53,815 nucleotides of DNA from Verrucomicrobiota bacterium (GTDB taxonomy: Bacteria; Verrucomicrobiota; Verrucomicrobiia; Opitutales; Opitutaceae), in assembly GCA_023457035.1 (NCBI GenBank), contig JAEWNN010000147.1, positions 1-53,815 on the forward strand. The letters run 5' to 3'. Below, one piece after another: positions 28,519 to 36,122 of the stretch. A model generated the notes under the pieces. It made no database searches. It saw only the letters and a program-made list of their open reading frames with translations, and was not told the DNA's origin. Position numbers and translations under genes: made by a program. Position 1 is the stretch's first letter, and each line of letters opens with the position of its first letter.

Positions 28519-28869
28519 TCAGCCGAAGAAACAGCCGTTGGCGTCCTGCTCGACGATGCGCAGCGCCTCCGCGCGCGAGGCCGCTTCGGGCTGCGGCGCG
28601 TAGCGGTGCCACTTCAGGTCGGCGCGCTGCCAGAAGATCCGCCACGAATCGCTTCCGCGCACGTAGGTGAGCTTGGCGATGGGCTCCTCGGTGTGCCGTG
28701 TGGGATCGAAGTGGAGCGGGCGCACGTAGAAGAGTTCGATGGACTGGCCGACGAGCCGCTGCCCCGCCCTCATCAGGTGACGGATCTCCAGTTTCGGTCG
28801 GCGGCGGGACCAGAATTCGCGCTCGAGGGTCGCGGTGTGAGCGGCGATATCGTCTTCGGTGAAGGCCAT
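28519..28869 (-). CDS. DUF3024 family protein
   Basis: From ATG 28869 the product is 116 residues. DUF3024 features are clear: GQSIELFYVRPLHFDPTRH, IAKLTYVRGSDSWRIFWQRADLKWHRY and the terminal DANGCFFG. The family has no assigned activity; it is rich in aromatic and basic residues. It lies 23 bp after dinD and 18 bp before the DUF429 gene. A start nine codons earlier is possible but would overlap the end of dinD. Confidence 0.82.
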   Translation of the reverse strand: MAFTEDDIAAHTATLEREFWSRRRPKLEIRHLMRAGQRLVGQSIELFYVRPLHFDPTRHTEEPIAKLTYVRGSDSWRIFWQRADLKWHRYAPQPEAASRAEALRIVEQDANGCFFG

Positions 28870-28892
28870 GGGCGGGGAAGCCTGCGGCCGTC

Positions 28893-29711
28893 TCACCTGG
28901 CCTTCGGTGGCTTGATCGCTTTCCGGGTCTTTGACGCCAGCTTCTTGATGCTGTCGGCCGGGGGCAGGTGCTCGGGCATGGTGCCCCCAAGTTCCCTGAT
29001 GGTCTGGCGGACTTTGGCGCCGACCTCATGGTGCGCGCGGTTGGCCTTGTCCTTGCCGACGATCTTCTCCCGCCGGAGCTTCTCCTCGGCCTGGGTGGCG
29101 CGGAAGAGGTTGGCGGCGAGTTCGGTGCTGCCCATGTGATCGAGAATCTGCTGGCCCTTCTTGAGCCCCTTGCGGGCGTGGATGTCCTGCGCGCCAAGAC
29201 CACCGTAGAGGCCCATGTAGCCGTGGTTTTGAAAGATGGCGTAGTCGCGCGGTTCGACCACGCCTGCATCCTTGGCGGCATCGGCGAGGTGGCTGTTGTG
29301 GGTACGTAACTCCGCGCGGATGGTGAGGCGGCGCTGGGCTTCGATCTCCTCGTCGGTGAGCTCCTGCCGGCGGGTTTGGACGGCGAAATACGTCTGGCCG
29401 ATGGCGACGATCTCCTTGGTCGGATCGGCATTCTGGATGACGAGATAACACGCGTAGCGCGACATCATCACGGTCTGGACCGGACGTTGTGCACCGCTAC
29501 CGATCTCGACCATTTCGTCGATTCCGACGAAATGGTCTTCCACGCGCTGGCCGCTGTTGAAACAGGCGGTGCGGGCCTTCTCGATGACCGCCAGAAAATG
29601 GCGGTAGTTCACGTAACCGAGCACGCGGGCGAAGTCGCGGCTGGACCAGAACTCGTTGCCGGCCGCGTTGGTGCGGCGGACCTGCTCGAACGGGGTGATT
29701 GCGTGGCTCAT
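28893..29711 (-). CDS. dinD: DNA-damage-inducible protein D
   Basis: From ATG 29711 the product is 272 residues, close to E. coli DinD (274). The N-terminal BRO-like module reads FEQVRRTNAAGNEFWSSRDFARVLGYVNYRHFLAVIEKA. The rest keeps family features: VEDHFVGIDEMVEIGSGAQRPVQTVMMSRYACYLVIQNADPTKEIVAIGQTYFA, NSHLADAAKDAGV, FQNHGYMGLYGGL and HMGSTELAANLFRATQAEEKL. In E. coli DinD is under SOS control and acts on RecA filaments. I found no obvious LexA operator in the 100 bp upstream. First gene of a likely dinD-DUF3024-DUF429 transcript, preceded by a long repeat-filled gap, which suggests an acquired cassette. Confidence 0.9.
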   Translation of the reverse strand: MSHAITPFEQVRRTNAAGNEFWSSRDFARVLGYVNYRHFLAVIEKARTACFNSGQRVEDHFVGIDEMVEIGSGAQRPVQTVMMSRYACYLVIQNADPTKEIVAIGQTYFAVQTRRQELTDEEIEAQRRLTIRAELRTHNSHLADAAKDAGVVEPRDYAIFQNHGYMGLYGGLGAQDIHARKGLKKGQQILDHMGSTELAANLFRATQAEEKLRREKIVGKDKANRAHHEVGAKVRQTIRELGGTMPEHLPPADSIKKLASKTRKAIKPPKAR

Positions 29712-29860
29712 GGCTGGCGATGTCGAACCGGTTGCGTGGGGCAATGAGAACGCGGCGACACTGCCGCCCGAGCCGGAGGCGGGCGAGCGCGAAGAGCATG
29801 ACGACAGGCTAAACGCAAAGAGAGCAGAGCGGCTGCGCCGCAACCCAGGCAGGTGGAACC

Positions 29861-29880
29861 GCTCTGCCGTACGGCAGAGC
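29861..29880. repeat. 20-bp perfect palindrome upstream of dinD
   Basis: GCTCTGCCGTACGGCAGAGC is fully self-complementary. Its 16-bp core TCTGCCGTACGGCAGA recurs at 30282-30297 inside hairpin element E5. It lies about 150 bp upstream of dinD and could be an operator or a repeat-element hairpin. Confidence 0.55.
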
Positions 29881-29948
29881 ACGCTGATTGACGCTGATCC
29901 GGAGGAGCCGGAAGAAGCGGCAAGCCAACACAGAGACGGGTTTGACTC

Positions 29949-30029
29949 ACGCGGAGGCGCGGAGACCGCGGAGGGTTCGGACAGGCCGCGGAAGGGATTG
30001 TTCTCTCCGCTCCCTCCGCGGCTCCGCGT
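29949..30029. repeat. Inverted arrays of 9-nt periodic GCGGAG repeats
   Basis: The left arm (29949-29975) is ACGCGGAGG CGCGGAGAC CGCGGAGGG. The right arm (30003-30029) carries the same type of unit on the other strand (CTCTCCGCT CCCTCCGCG GCTCCGCGT). The arms can pair over about 20 positions. No gene is seen in this part of the 738-bp gap between dinD and the membrane protein gene. Confidence 0.6.
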
Positions 30030-30237
30030 GCCGCTGCGCTGGAGTTCGTTCACAGTTGGCTCGCGTGATTGAGAGAAACATTCCCGAATAACGGGGTTTG
30101 CTGAGATCGTAGTACTGGGCGCGCAGAGAGAACGGATCAGTCGGCGGGGGCGAGGAGAGCGTGGCGGGAGGAATCGAGGAGGGCGGCGGTGGCGGGGAGG
30201 ATGCAATTATTGATCCTCGCGCAATAGGCTGCCCCGG

Positions 30238-30306
30238 GTAGGGACGGCCCGCTGGGCCGTCCGCTTACTCGGCGGGCCCATTCTGCCGTACGGCAGAACC
30301 CCCTAC
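30238..30306. repeat. Inverted pair of GTAG-footed hairpin elements (E4/E5)
   Basis: E4 (30238-30262, plus) is GTAGG followed by GACGGCCC-GCT-GGGCCGTC. E5 (30281-30306, minus) is GTAGGGGG followed by the palindrome TTCTGCCGTACGGCAGAA. They face each other across 18 bp, with the same geometry as E1/E2. Confidence 0.7.
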
Positions 30307-30449
30307 CACAAGGTGTCAGTTCAATGCGCGAGGCTCAGTAATGCCGCCAACGTGCCAATCCCAGCTTACTCGTCGATGCCGGCGCAGCGGTCCGATGTGG
30401 ACGGCGGCGGGGTTGCACCGGACGGGCGGCGGGGGTTTGTTCGGGGGCG

Positions 30450-31268
30450 ATGAACGAGGCGACGCAGGACGACGAATTTGCGGTGGAGGCGGCGCGGCGG
30501 TGGCGCACGAACCTGATCGCGCCGCCGGTGCTTGTGGGGCTGGCGTGGCTGGTGACGCTCACGCCGCTCGCGTTTTTCCTGCGCGGGTTCCAGGTGTGGG
30601 TGCACGAGTTCGGGCACGCGGTGGTGGCGTGGATGACGGGGCGGCGGGCGCTGCCGCTGCCGTTCGGCTGGACGAACGTCGAACCGGAGTTCTCCCACTT
30701 CGTGTACTTCGGTGTCCTGTTCCTGCTGACGGTGCTGGCCGTGGCCGGCTGGCGGGAGCGGAAGCTCTGGCCGGTGGCGCTCGCGGTCGCGCTGGCGGGC
30801 CTCCAGTTCTGGATGACGTGGCGCTGGCCGGAGGCGCGGCAGCAGTTCTGGTTCTCGTTCGGCGGCGTGGCGGGGGAGTTCGTGCTGCCGGCGCTGGCGG
30901 CGGTGCTGTTCTTCGTCGATCTGCCGGAGAAGTTCCGGTGGGGGACCTGTCGCTACATCTTTCTTTTTCTCGGCGCGGCCTGCTTCATCCTCAGCTTCAC
31001 CTTCTGGCAACGCGTGCACCACGGCCTCGAGCCGGTGCCGCTGGGCACGCTGATCGGCGGCGAGGACGACGCGGGCGGCGACATGAACATCCTCAACGAG
31101 GACTTCGGCTGGAGCCTGCTGCGGATCCGGCGGACCTACCATCTGCTGGCCGTGACGAGCGCGTGGGCGGTGGCCGGGGCGTACCTGTTCGCCGCGTGCC
31201 GGCCGGGGCGGATGATCGAGCGGGTGGTCAACCGGGTCATGGCGCGCGGGGACGCGCCGCCGCCCTGA
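30450..31268 (+). CDS. Membrane protein with intramembrane HEFGH motif (M50-like candidate)
   Basis: A 272-residue protein with about six or seven hydrophobic segments. Near the end of the first long TM segment is VWVHEFGHAVVAWMTGRRAL, an HExxH zinc-protease signature followed by the A-x-G pattern typical of site-2-protease-like M50 enzymes. A second motif, FGGVAGEFVLPALAAVLFF, is at the position where M50-like proteins carry their other active-site segment, but the classic NPDG/LDG sequence is missing. The function is unknown; it may be a membrane peptidase or only resemble one. It is followed at once by a long hairpin (31270-31303) and stands alone on the plus strand after the repeat-rich gap. 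Confidence 0.75.
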   Translation: MNEATQDDEFAVEAARRWRTNLIAPPVLVGLAWLVTLTPLAFFLRGFQVWVHEFGHAVVAWMTGRRALPLPFGWTNVEPEFSHFVYFGVLFLLTVLAVAGWRERKLWPVALAVALAGLQFWMTWRWPEARQQFWFSFGGVAGEFVLPALAAVLFFVDLPEKFRWGTCRYIFLFLGAACFILSFTFWQRVHHGLEPVPLGTLIGGEDDAGGDMNILNEDFGWSLLRIRRTYHLLAVTSAWAVAGAYLFAACRPGRMIERVVNRVMARGDAPPP

Positions 31269-31269
31269 A

Positions 31270-31303
31270 ACCGTTTACCTTCACGGTCGTGAGGGTAAAC
31301 GGT
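31270..31303 (+). terminator. Long hairpin directly after the membrane HEFGH gene
   Basis: Arms ACCGTTTACC and GGTAAACGGT are separated by one unpaired position from inner arms TCACG and CGTGA. It begins 2 nt after the stop codon and has no U-tract, so it may be a processing or stability hairpin, or an operator, rather than an intrinsic terminator. Confidence 0.5.
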
Positions 31304-31557
31304 CGGGCGCGAGCGCGCGTGGGGGAGGGGAAGCGGAGGGCTCGCGTCCGGGGTGCGGGGCGCGGTGGTGGGGGACCGAGGTCGGGGGGGGCACTGCGGT
31401 CCTTACGCTCGCGGCAACGGCGACCTGCCTGCGGGGGCGCTGTGCCGCCGACGGGGCGTGGAAATGTAGCCGACACGAGCGCCCGCAGAAACAGTTGGAT
31501 ACTGATTTCCCGGCGGCGGCACGGTTCGACTCTTGTCTCGGGCCGCGGGGCGACCCC
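31304..31557. other. Intergenic region before the LytS-type kinase gene
   Basis: About 250 bp of GC-rich sequence. A TTG at 31495 could extend the downstream kinase by 21 residues. No promoter, repeat or RNA gene is recognised. Confidence 0.4.
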
Positions 31558-32721
31558 ATGCTGCCCGGGCCTATGTTGTCCCGCATCTCGCTGCGTTCGC
31601 TCGCCGTGTCCGACGCCACCCACCCCTGGCGCCGGCGCTGGCTGGGGTCGTTCTGGTATTGGTTCTGGCAGTTGCTGGGCTGGGGCTTGGTGGGCGGCCT
31701 CTTCACGCTCGCGGGCCTCTCCGCCTCGCGGCCGAATCTCTGGGTGGTGCCGGTCGCGATGTTCGCGGGCGGGCTGTTGTGCACGCATCTGCTGCGGGTC
31801 GCGATCCTCGTGCTGCGCGCTGAAGCGCGCACCTGGTGGGGCTTCGTGTGGCGGCTGACGGGGTGGATACTGCTGATGGGCGTCTGCCTGACCGCCATCA
31901 CGCACGGGTTGGCTTCGCTCTTCGCGCCGGAGCTGCTCGATCGTTCCTCCCTGCCGCCGCTGCTCGCGCTCTGTGTCCCGGTGGTGGAGACATCCGTCCT
32001 CTTTGCGGGGTGGACCGGCTTCTATCTCGGCATCGCCTTCTTCCGCGGCCACCACAAGGCCGAGCTCGGCCGCCTCGAGCTGGCGGCGGCCGTCCAGGAT
32101 GCGGAGCTGCGGGTGCTGAAGTCGCAGATCGATCCGCACTTCCTGTTCAACAGTCTCAACACCCTGCGCACCCTCATCACGGACGATCCTCGGCAGGCGC
32201 GGGCGGCGGTCACGCTCCTGGCCGACCTCCTGCGTGCCGCGCTCACGATCAACACCCGCTCGACGATCCTGCTGCGCCAGGAACTCGACACCGTGCGCAG
32301 CTATCTCGCGCTCGAGCAGCTGCGCTTCGAGGAGCGGCTGCGGGTGCGGTGGTCGGTCGACCCCGCGGTGCTCGACTGCCAGCTGCCGCCCTCGGTCCTG
32401 CAGACGCTCGTGGAAAACGCGCTCAAACACGGTATCGCGCCGCGGGAGGACGGGGGCGAGATCCTGATCGAGGCCGCCCGGGATGGCGCCGTGCTTCGCC
32501 TGACGGTGAGCAACCCGGGACGCCTCGGAGAGACGACCGCGCCCTCCACCGGCATCGGCCTGCAGAATGCCCGCGGTCGCCTGCAGCGCCTTTGCGGGGA
32601 GGCGGCGACGCTCAGTCTCGAACAACGTGGGCCGGATCTGGTCGCGGCGGTGCTTGCCCTCCCGGTCGACGGCTGCCGGGAGGTGGCGCCGGCGACCCCC
32701 GCCGAGCCGCGTGCCGGCTGA
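31558..32721 (+). CDS. LytS/YehU-type sensor histidine kinase
   Basis: From ATG 31558 the product is 387 residues; ATG 31573 is an alternative. Four hydrophobic segments occupy about residues 30-165. The internal kinase module (PF06580 type) has H194 in LKSQIDPHFLFNSLNTLR, then DLLRAALT, EQLRFEERLRVRW and an ATPase with QTLVENALKHGIAP and GIGLQNARGRLQRL. Such kinases normally pair with a LytTR-type response regulator, but none is adjacent. The nearest regulator is the NarL-type at 35276. The C-terminus (about 25 residues) is proline/alanine-rich and unconserved. What it senses is not apparent. Confidence 0.85.
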   Translation: MLPGPMLSRISLRSLAVSDATHPWRRRWLGSFWYWFWQLLGWGLVGGLFTLAGLSASRPNLWVVPVAMFAGGLLCTHLLRVAILVLRAEARTWWGFVWRLTGWILLMGVCLTAITHGLASLFAPELLDRSSLPPLLALCVPVVETSVLFAGWTGFYLGIAFFRGHHKAELGRLELAAAVQDAELRVLKSQIDPHFLFNSLNTLRTLITDDPRQARAAVTLLADLLRAALTINTRSTILLRQELDTVRSYLALEQLRFEERLRVRWSVDPAVLDCQLPPSVLQTLVENALKHGIAPREDGGEILIEAARDGAVLRLTVSNPGRLGETTAPSTGIGLQNARGRLQRLCGEAATLSLEQRGPDLVAAVLALPVDGCREVAPATPAEPRAG

Positions 32722-32793
32722 GCGGGCACGCGGGCCGGGCGGCGAACCGGCGCGCCCGGCGAGCCCGGAGCGAGGGGGCGCGGCGGAGCGGGA

Positions 32794-33207
32794 TCATGGG
32801 CTGCTGCTCGGGAGCGGCTGGAATCCGGGGAAGGGCGTCGCGCGCTGGCAGATCTGCAACGGCACGCCCCACGGATCGCGCAGCATGACCAACACGGACC
32901 CGTCGGGCAGGGTGTCCTCGGTGAGCAGCGTGGCGCGGGCGGCGACGAGCCGGGCGCGCAGGGACCTGGCGTCGGAGCTGAACACGGCGAAATGCAGCGT
33001 GAGCGGCGCGATGGCCGTGTAGTCGGGAACTGGCGCCGCAGGGTTGTGGTAGATCTCGAAGCAGACGCGCCCGGTGTCGTCGCCAAGGAAATGGGCGAGG
33101 GAGCCGGTGTCGTGGGCGCGGAGGATCTTGAACTCGAGGTGCTCGGCGTACCAGAGCGCCATCTCGCGCGGGGCGGGGACGTTGAGGGCGAAGTGTTCGA
33201 ATTTCAC
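32794..33207 (-). CDS. VOC (glyoxalase/bleomycin-resistance) family protein
   Basis: From GTG 33207 the product is 137 residues: MKFEHFALNVPAPREMALWYAEHLEFKILR, HFLGDDTGRVCFEIYHNP, LTLHFAVFSSDARSLRARLVAARA and VLVMLRDPWGVPLQICQRA. These are the paired beta-alpha-beta-beta-beta modules of the vicinal-oxygen-chelate superfamily, with possible metal ligands in the HFALN histidine, the LTLHFAV histidine and a late acidic residue. The substrate is unknown; glyoxalase-like or dioxygenase-like chemistry cannot be told apart. GTG was chosen because no ATG lies near the first beta strand. It lies 85 bp downstream of the peptidase gene on the same strand. Confidence 0.78.
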   Translation of the reverse strand: MKFEHFALNVPAPREMALWYAEHLEFKILRAHDTGSLAHFLGDDTGRVCFEIYHNPAAPVPDYTAIAPLTLHFAVFSSDARSLRARLVAARATLLTEDTLPDGSVLVMLRDPWGVPLQICQRATPFPGFQPLPSSSP

Positions 33208-33292
33208 GGGGCGGGGGGACGGGGTCGGCGGGTGCGGACGGGAAAGGCGGATGCGCCCGGCGTTCGTCGAGACCGGGCTGGCCGGCGAGCGG

Positions 33293-35095
33293 CTACTCGG
33301 TGCACCCGGTCTCGGAGGAGCTGCGCCGTGCCTGAATATTGAGGACGCGTTCGAGCTGCCGTTTGGCGAAGGTGCGTTGATATTGGGAGAGGTCGGTGCG
33401 GGCGGCGAGCGCCTCGAGGCGGTGCAGCGTCTCGGCGATGTCACCAGCGGTCTCGGCGGCGCGGGCCTCGGCGAGGTCGACCTGGAAACTCAGGCTGGTA
33501 CGGCGGCTCTCCCAGCGGCGTTTCTCGGTCAGCGGCATCGGCTCCTGCAGGATCTGCTCGCAGGCGGCGAGGGCTTCGGCGAATTGCTGGCGCTTCTCGA
33601 GCTCGTCGATCTGGCGGACCAGTGGCGCGATCTTCCATTCGAGGCGGAGCTGCTCGGCGGTGGCGCGTTGCTCCGCGCTGAGCTGGTCGCCGCGGGAGAG
33701 TGCGATCTCCAGGATACGGACGGCCTCCTTCTCATTGCGGCCTTTCTGGAGAACGGCGGCGAGGCCGATGAGGAGTTCGGGGGCGTCGGGGTGACGTTTG
33801 AAGCCGGCGCCGAGGAGGACGGCGTCGGCCTGGGTGACGGAGGGGAGGAAGCGGGCGAGTTGGGCGATGGCGCAGTAGGGCTCGCGGAGCTTGGGCTGGA
33901 GCTCGATGGCGGCGGTGTAGTGGCCGGCGATCTCGCGGGCGAAAGCGGAGAGTTCGCCGCGGTCGTTGGCGCGTCGCCAGAGCGCTTGGGCGGCGAGCAC
34001 GTGCATCCAGGCGTCGCGCGAGCCGTGCTCGAGGGCGGATTGGGCGGCGGTGGCCGAGGCGGCTTGGTTGCCGAGTTGCTGCTCGATCAGGGCGAGGAGT
34101 TCGTGCGCGGCGGGGGCGGCGGGATCGAGGGCGAGCGCGCGGGTGAGATGGGTGCGGGCGAGGTCGAGGAGTTGCGCGCCGATGGCGACGCGGGCGAGTG
34201 CGATCTCGACGTGGTAGGGCGCGGCCGGAGTGAAGGGGGTGGAGACCTTGGCCTCGGGTGGCATCGGGAGCTTGTCGAAGGTGAAGCTGCCGTGGCGGAA
34301 GTAGGCGGCGAGGTCCTGCTCGATGGTGGCGAAGTCCTTGCCGCAGGCACGTTGGAAGGCGGTGAGTTGGTCGACTCCCTCGATGCGGGCGGCGAAGAGT
34401 TGATTGAGGGTCTCATGGCCGGCGGCGGGTTTCTGGAAGAGGAGTTGGTGGGTAAGCAGCCACGCCTGCGCGTAGAAGAGCGGGTTGCGGTTGCTGTCGG
34501 TGTAGCGCGCGTCGCTGTGGGTGGTGAGAAGAAGCTGGTCGATGGGGAGCAGGCGCTGCTTCCCCAGCGTGGCGACGTGGTAGGGAATGGGCTGGCCGAG
34601 CAAGCCGTAGCCCTTGCGCGCGTCGAAGGTGGAGAACACCTCGGCGAAACCTTCGTTGAGCCAGAGCGGCAGCTCCGTGCGGGTCGCGGAGACGAGCCAG
34701 TGCGTCGCCTCGTGGAGGACGACATGGCGGGTCTGCTCGTCGGAGAAGCCGTCGCTGAGGCTGATCACGCTCCAGGTATCGCGGGAGGCGAAGAAGCCGG
34801 CGATGTCGCGTTTCTTGCCCTTCGGGCCGACCGGGCGGTAGGGCTTGAAGGTCCCGGAATCGGCGAAGAGCACGACGGTGAGGGGCGGCAAGGCGTTCTC
34901 CTCGATCAGGAGTTTGCCGCGCAGGGCGGCGGTGAACTGCTCGAACTCGGTGGCCCAGGCGCGGGTCTCGCGCTCGGAGAGCTGCGAGACGATCAGGCAA
35001 TGGGGGGCCTGCAGGGTGCTCCACTTCGGGGCGGCGGTGGCGGCCAGCGCGAAGGCGAGCGGGAGCAATGCGGCGAGGAGGCGGCGGGGCGACAT
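33293..35095 (-). CDS. Exported DUF1570-like metallopeptidase with TPR region
   Basis: From ATG 35095 the product is 600 residues. A signal peptide (MSPRRLLAALLPLAFALAATAAPKW) is followed by a peptidase domain with the zinc motif HVVLHEATHWLVS and the downstream LPLWLNEGFAEVFSTF, whose glutamate is the expected third ligand (gluzincin type). The C-terminal half (about 320-590) is helical and repeats TPR-like spacing, for example LARTHLTRALALDPAAPAAHELLALIEQQLG and EPYCAIAQLARF. The architecture is that of periplasmic DUF1570/TPR proteins; the substrate is unknown. An extended reading upstream of 35095 is proline/histidine-rich and derives from a 15-bp tandem repeat, so it was rejected. Confidence 0.82.
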   Translation of the reverse strand: MSPRRLLAALLPLAFALAATAAPKWSTLQAPHCLIVSQLSERETRAWATEFEQFTAALRGKLLIEENALPPLTVVLFADSGTFKPYRPVGPKGKKRDIAGFFASRDTWSVISLSDGFSDEQTRHVVLHEATHWLVSATRTELPLWLNEGFAEVFSTFDARKGYGLLGQPIPYHVATLGKQRLLPIDQLLLTTHSDARYTDSNRNPLFYAQAWLLTHQLLFQKPAAGHETLNQLFAARIEGVDQLTAFQRACGKDFATIEQDLAAYFRHGSFTFDKLPMPPEAKVSTPFTPAAPYHVEIALARVAIGAQLLDLARTHLTRALALDPAAPAAHELLALIEQQLGNQAASATAAQSALEHGSRDAWMHVLAAQALWRRANDRGELSAFAREIAGHYTAAIELQPKLREPYCAIAQLARFLPSVTQADAVLLGAGFKRHPDAPELLIGLAAVLQKGRNEKEAVRILEIALSRGDQLSAEQRATAEQLRLEWKIAPLVRQIDELEKRQQFAEALAACEQILQEPMPLTEKRRWESRRTSLSFQVDLAEARAAETAGDIAETLHRLEALAARTDLSQYQRTFAKRQLERVLNIQARRSSSETGCTE

Positions 35096-35105
35096 GGCGG
35101 GGGAC

Positions 35106-35135
35106 GGGTGGTGCGGGGGCGGGTGGTGCGGGGGC
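35106..35135. repeat. Two perfect copies of a 15-bp tandem repeat
   Basis: The unit GGGTGGTGCGGGGGC occurs twice in a row, 11 bp upstream of the peptidase start, in the divergent gap to the response regulator. Confidence 0.7.
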
Positions 35136-35275
35136 GGGTTGGACACGCGGTGGCATCCGGGGTGGGGCGAAGCTTGTCCGAGGCAGCCGGACACACGAGG
35201 AAAATTCGGTGCGAACTCGCCGGCGGGCACGGCGCCACAGTTGCGAGGCGAGCATGGGCCGATAACCTCCGGCCC

Positions 35276-35971
35276 ATGCTCGTAGCCGTGTTGGAAGACC
35301 AGCGGTTGATGCGCGACTACTTGGAACGCCTGCTCGAACGGGAGCTGGGCGCGACCCGGGTGGTCGGCATCGGCTCGATGGCGGAGCTGCGGCGGCGCGA
35401 GGGCGAGCTGCGCGGCGCGCGGCTGGTCCTCTTCGACCTGGATCTGGGCGACGGCTTCACGGTGGAGTGGGCGCTGGGCTGGGCCATGCGCGAACCGGGC
35501 TGCCGGCTGGTGGCGCTAAGCTCGGTCCTGGGGGCGTTCCCCTTCAAACAGTTGCAGGTGGCGGGCATCAGCCTGCTCCACAAGAACGATACCCAGCCCG
35601 AGGTGGTCGCGGCGCTGCGGCTGGTGCTGGGCGGCGGCATCGTGGTGTCGCCGCAGGTGCAGGCGTTGCTCGCGGCGTGCGGGCGCGACCCGCAGGCGCC
35701 GATCAAGCTGCTCGGCCCGAAGGAGCAGAAGGTCTTGGCGTTGCTGGGCCAGCGGCTGCGCAACGAGGAGATCGCCGAGGTGCTGGGCTGCGCGGTCGCG
35801 ACCGTGGCCGACCACCGCAAGCACATCATGGCCAAGCTCGACTGCCACCACATCGAGGAGCTGATCGACTATGCGATCCGCCACGGCGTGGTGCACGCGG
35901 TGAACCCGGCGGTGCCGGTGGCCGGTGCGCGGTCGACGGTGGCCGGCGGGCGGTTGGCCGGTTACCGGTGA
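35276..35971 (+). CDS. Orphan NarL/FixJ-type response regulator
   Basis: From ATG 35276 the product is 231 residues. The receiver domain (1-120) has E7/D8, the phospho-acceptor D54 in VLFDLDLGDG, the Ser/Thr position at LSSV and K103 in LLHKND. The LuxR-type HTH (about 148-210) reads LGPKEQKVLALLGQRLRNEEIAEVLGCAVATVADHRKHIMAKLDC. It should be a DNA-binding transcription regulator. No kinase is adjacent. The last 20 or so residues (VPVAGARSTVAGGRLAGYR) are encoded by a heptamer repeat that runs on past the stop, so the tail is probably variable. It is divergent from the peptidase gene across 180 bp. Confidence 0.87.
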   Translation: MLVAVLEDQRLMRDYLERLLERELGATRVVGIGSMAELRRREGELRGARLVLFDLDLGDGFTVEWALGWAMREPGCRLVALSSVLGAFPFKQLQVAGISLLHKNDTQPEVVAALRLVLGGGIVVSPQVQALLAACGRDPQAPIKLLGPKEQKVLALLGQRLRNEEIAEVLGCAVATVADHRKHIMAKLDCHHIEELIDYAIRHGVVHAVNPAVPVAGARSTVAGGRLAGYR

Positions 35972-35999
35972 CCGGTTGCCGGTGACCAGTGGCCGGTGG
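35958..35999. repeat. Heptamer tandem repeat at and after the response-regulator 3' end
   Basis: Six units: CCGGTTA, CCGGTGA, CCGGTTG, CCGGTGA, CCAGTGG and CCGGTGG. They include the stop codon of the regulator and continue the 7-bp period that codes part of its tail. A related array is at 789-816. Confidence 0.65.
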
Positions 36000-36122
36000 G
36001 GCCGTCTTCGCGGAACCAGCAGGACCGGTCTGTGCCCGGTCGGGTCGGGCGTGAATCGCCGGGAATGGCGGGGCCGCGTGGGGTCCAGGCGGAGACTGGA
36101 CCCACGGGGCGGGCGCGCCGGC

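Noticed and set aside
29712..29811. LexA/SOS operator in front of dinD
   Set aside because: No TGTTC-type inverted repeat or CTGT-N8-ACAG pattern is present close to the start; the palindrome at 29861 has an unrelated sequence.
29861..30306. CRISPR array in the repeat-rich gap
   Set aside because: The repeats are short hairpins and 9-nt arrays without regular spacer spacing, and no cas gene is nearby.
33074..35275. Long plus-strand frame continuous with the NarL-type regulator
   Set aside because: The part before 35276 is antisense to the HEATH/TPR peptidase and VOC genes; regulator homology starts at ATG 35276.
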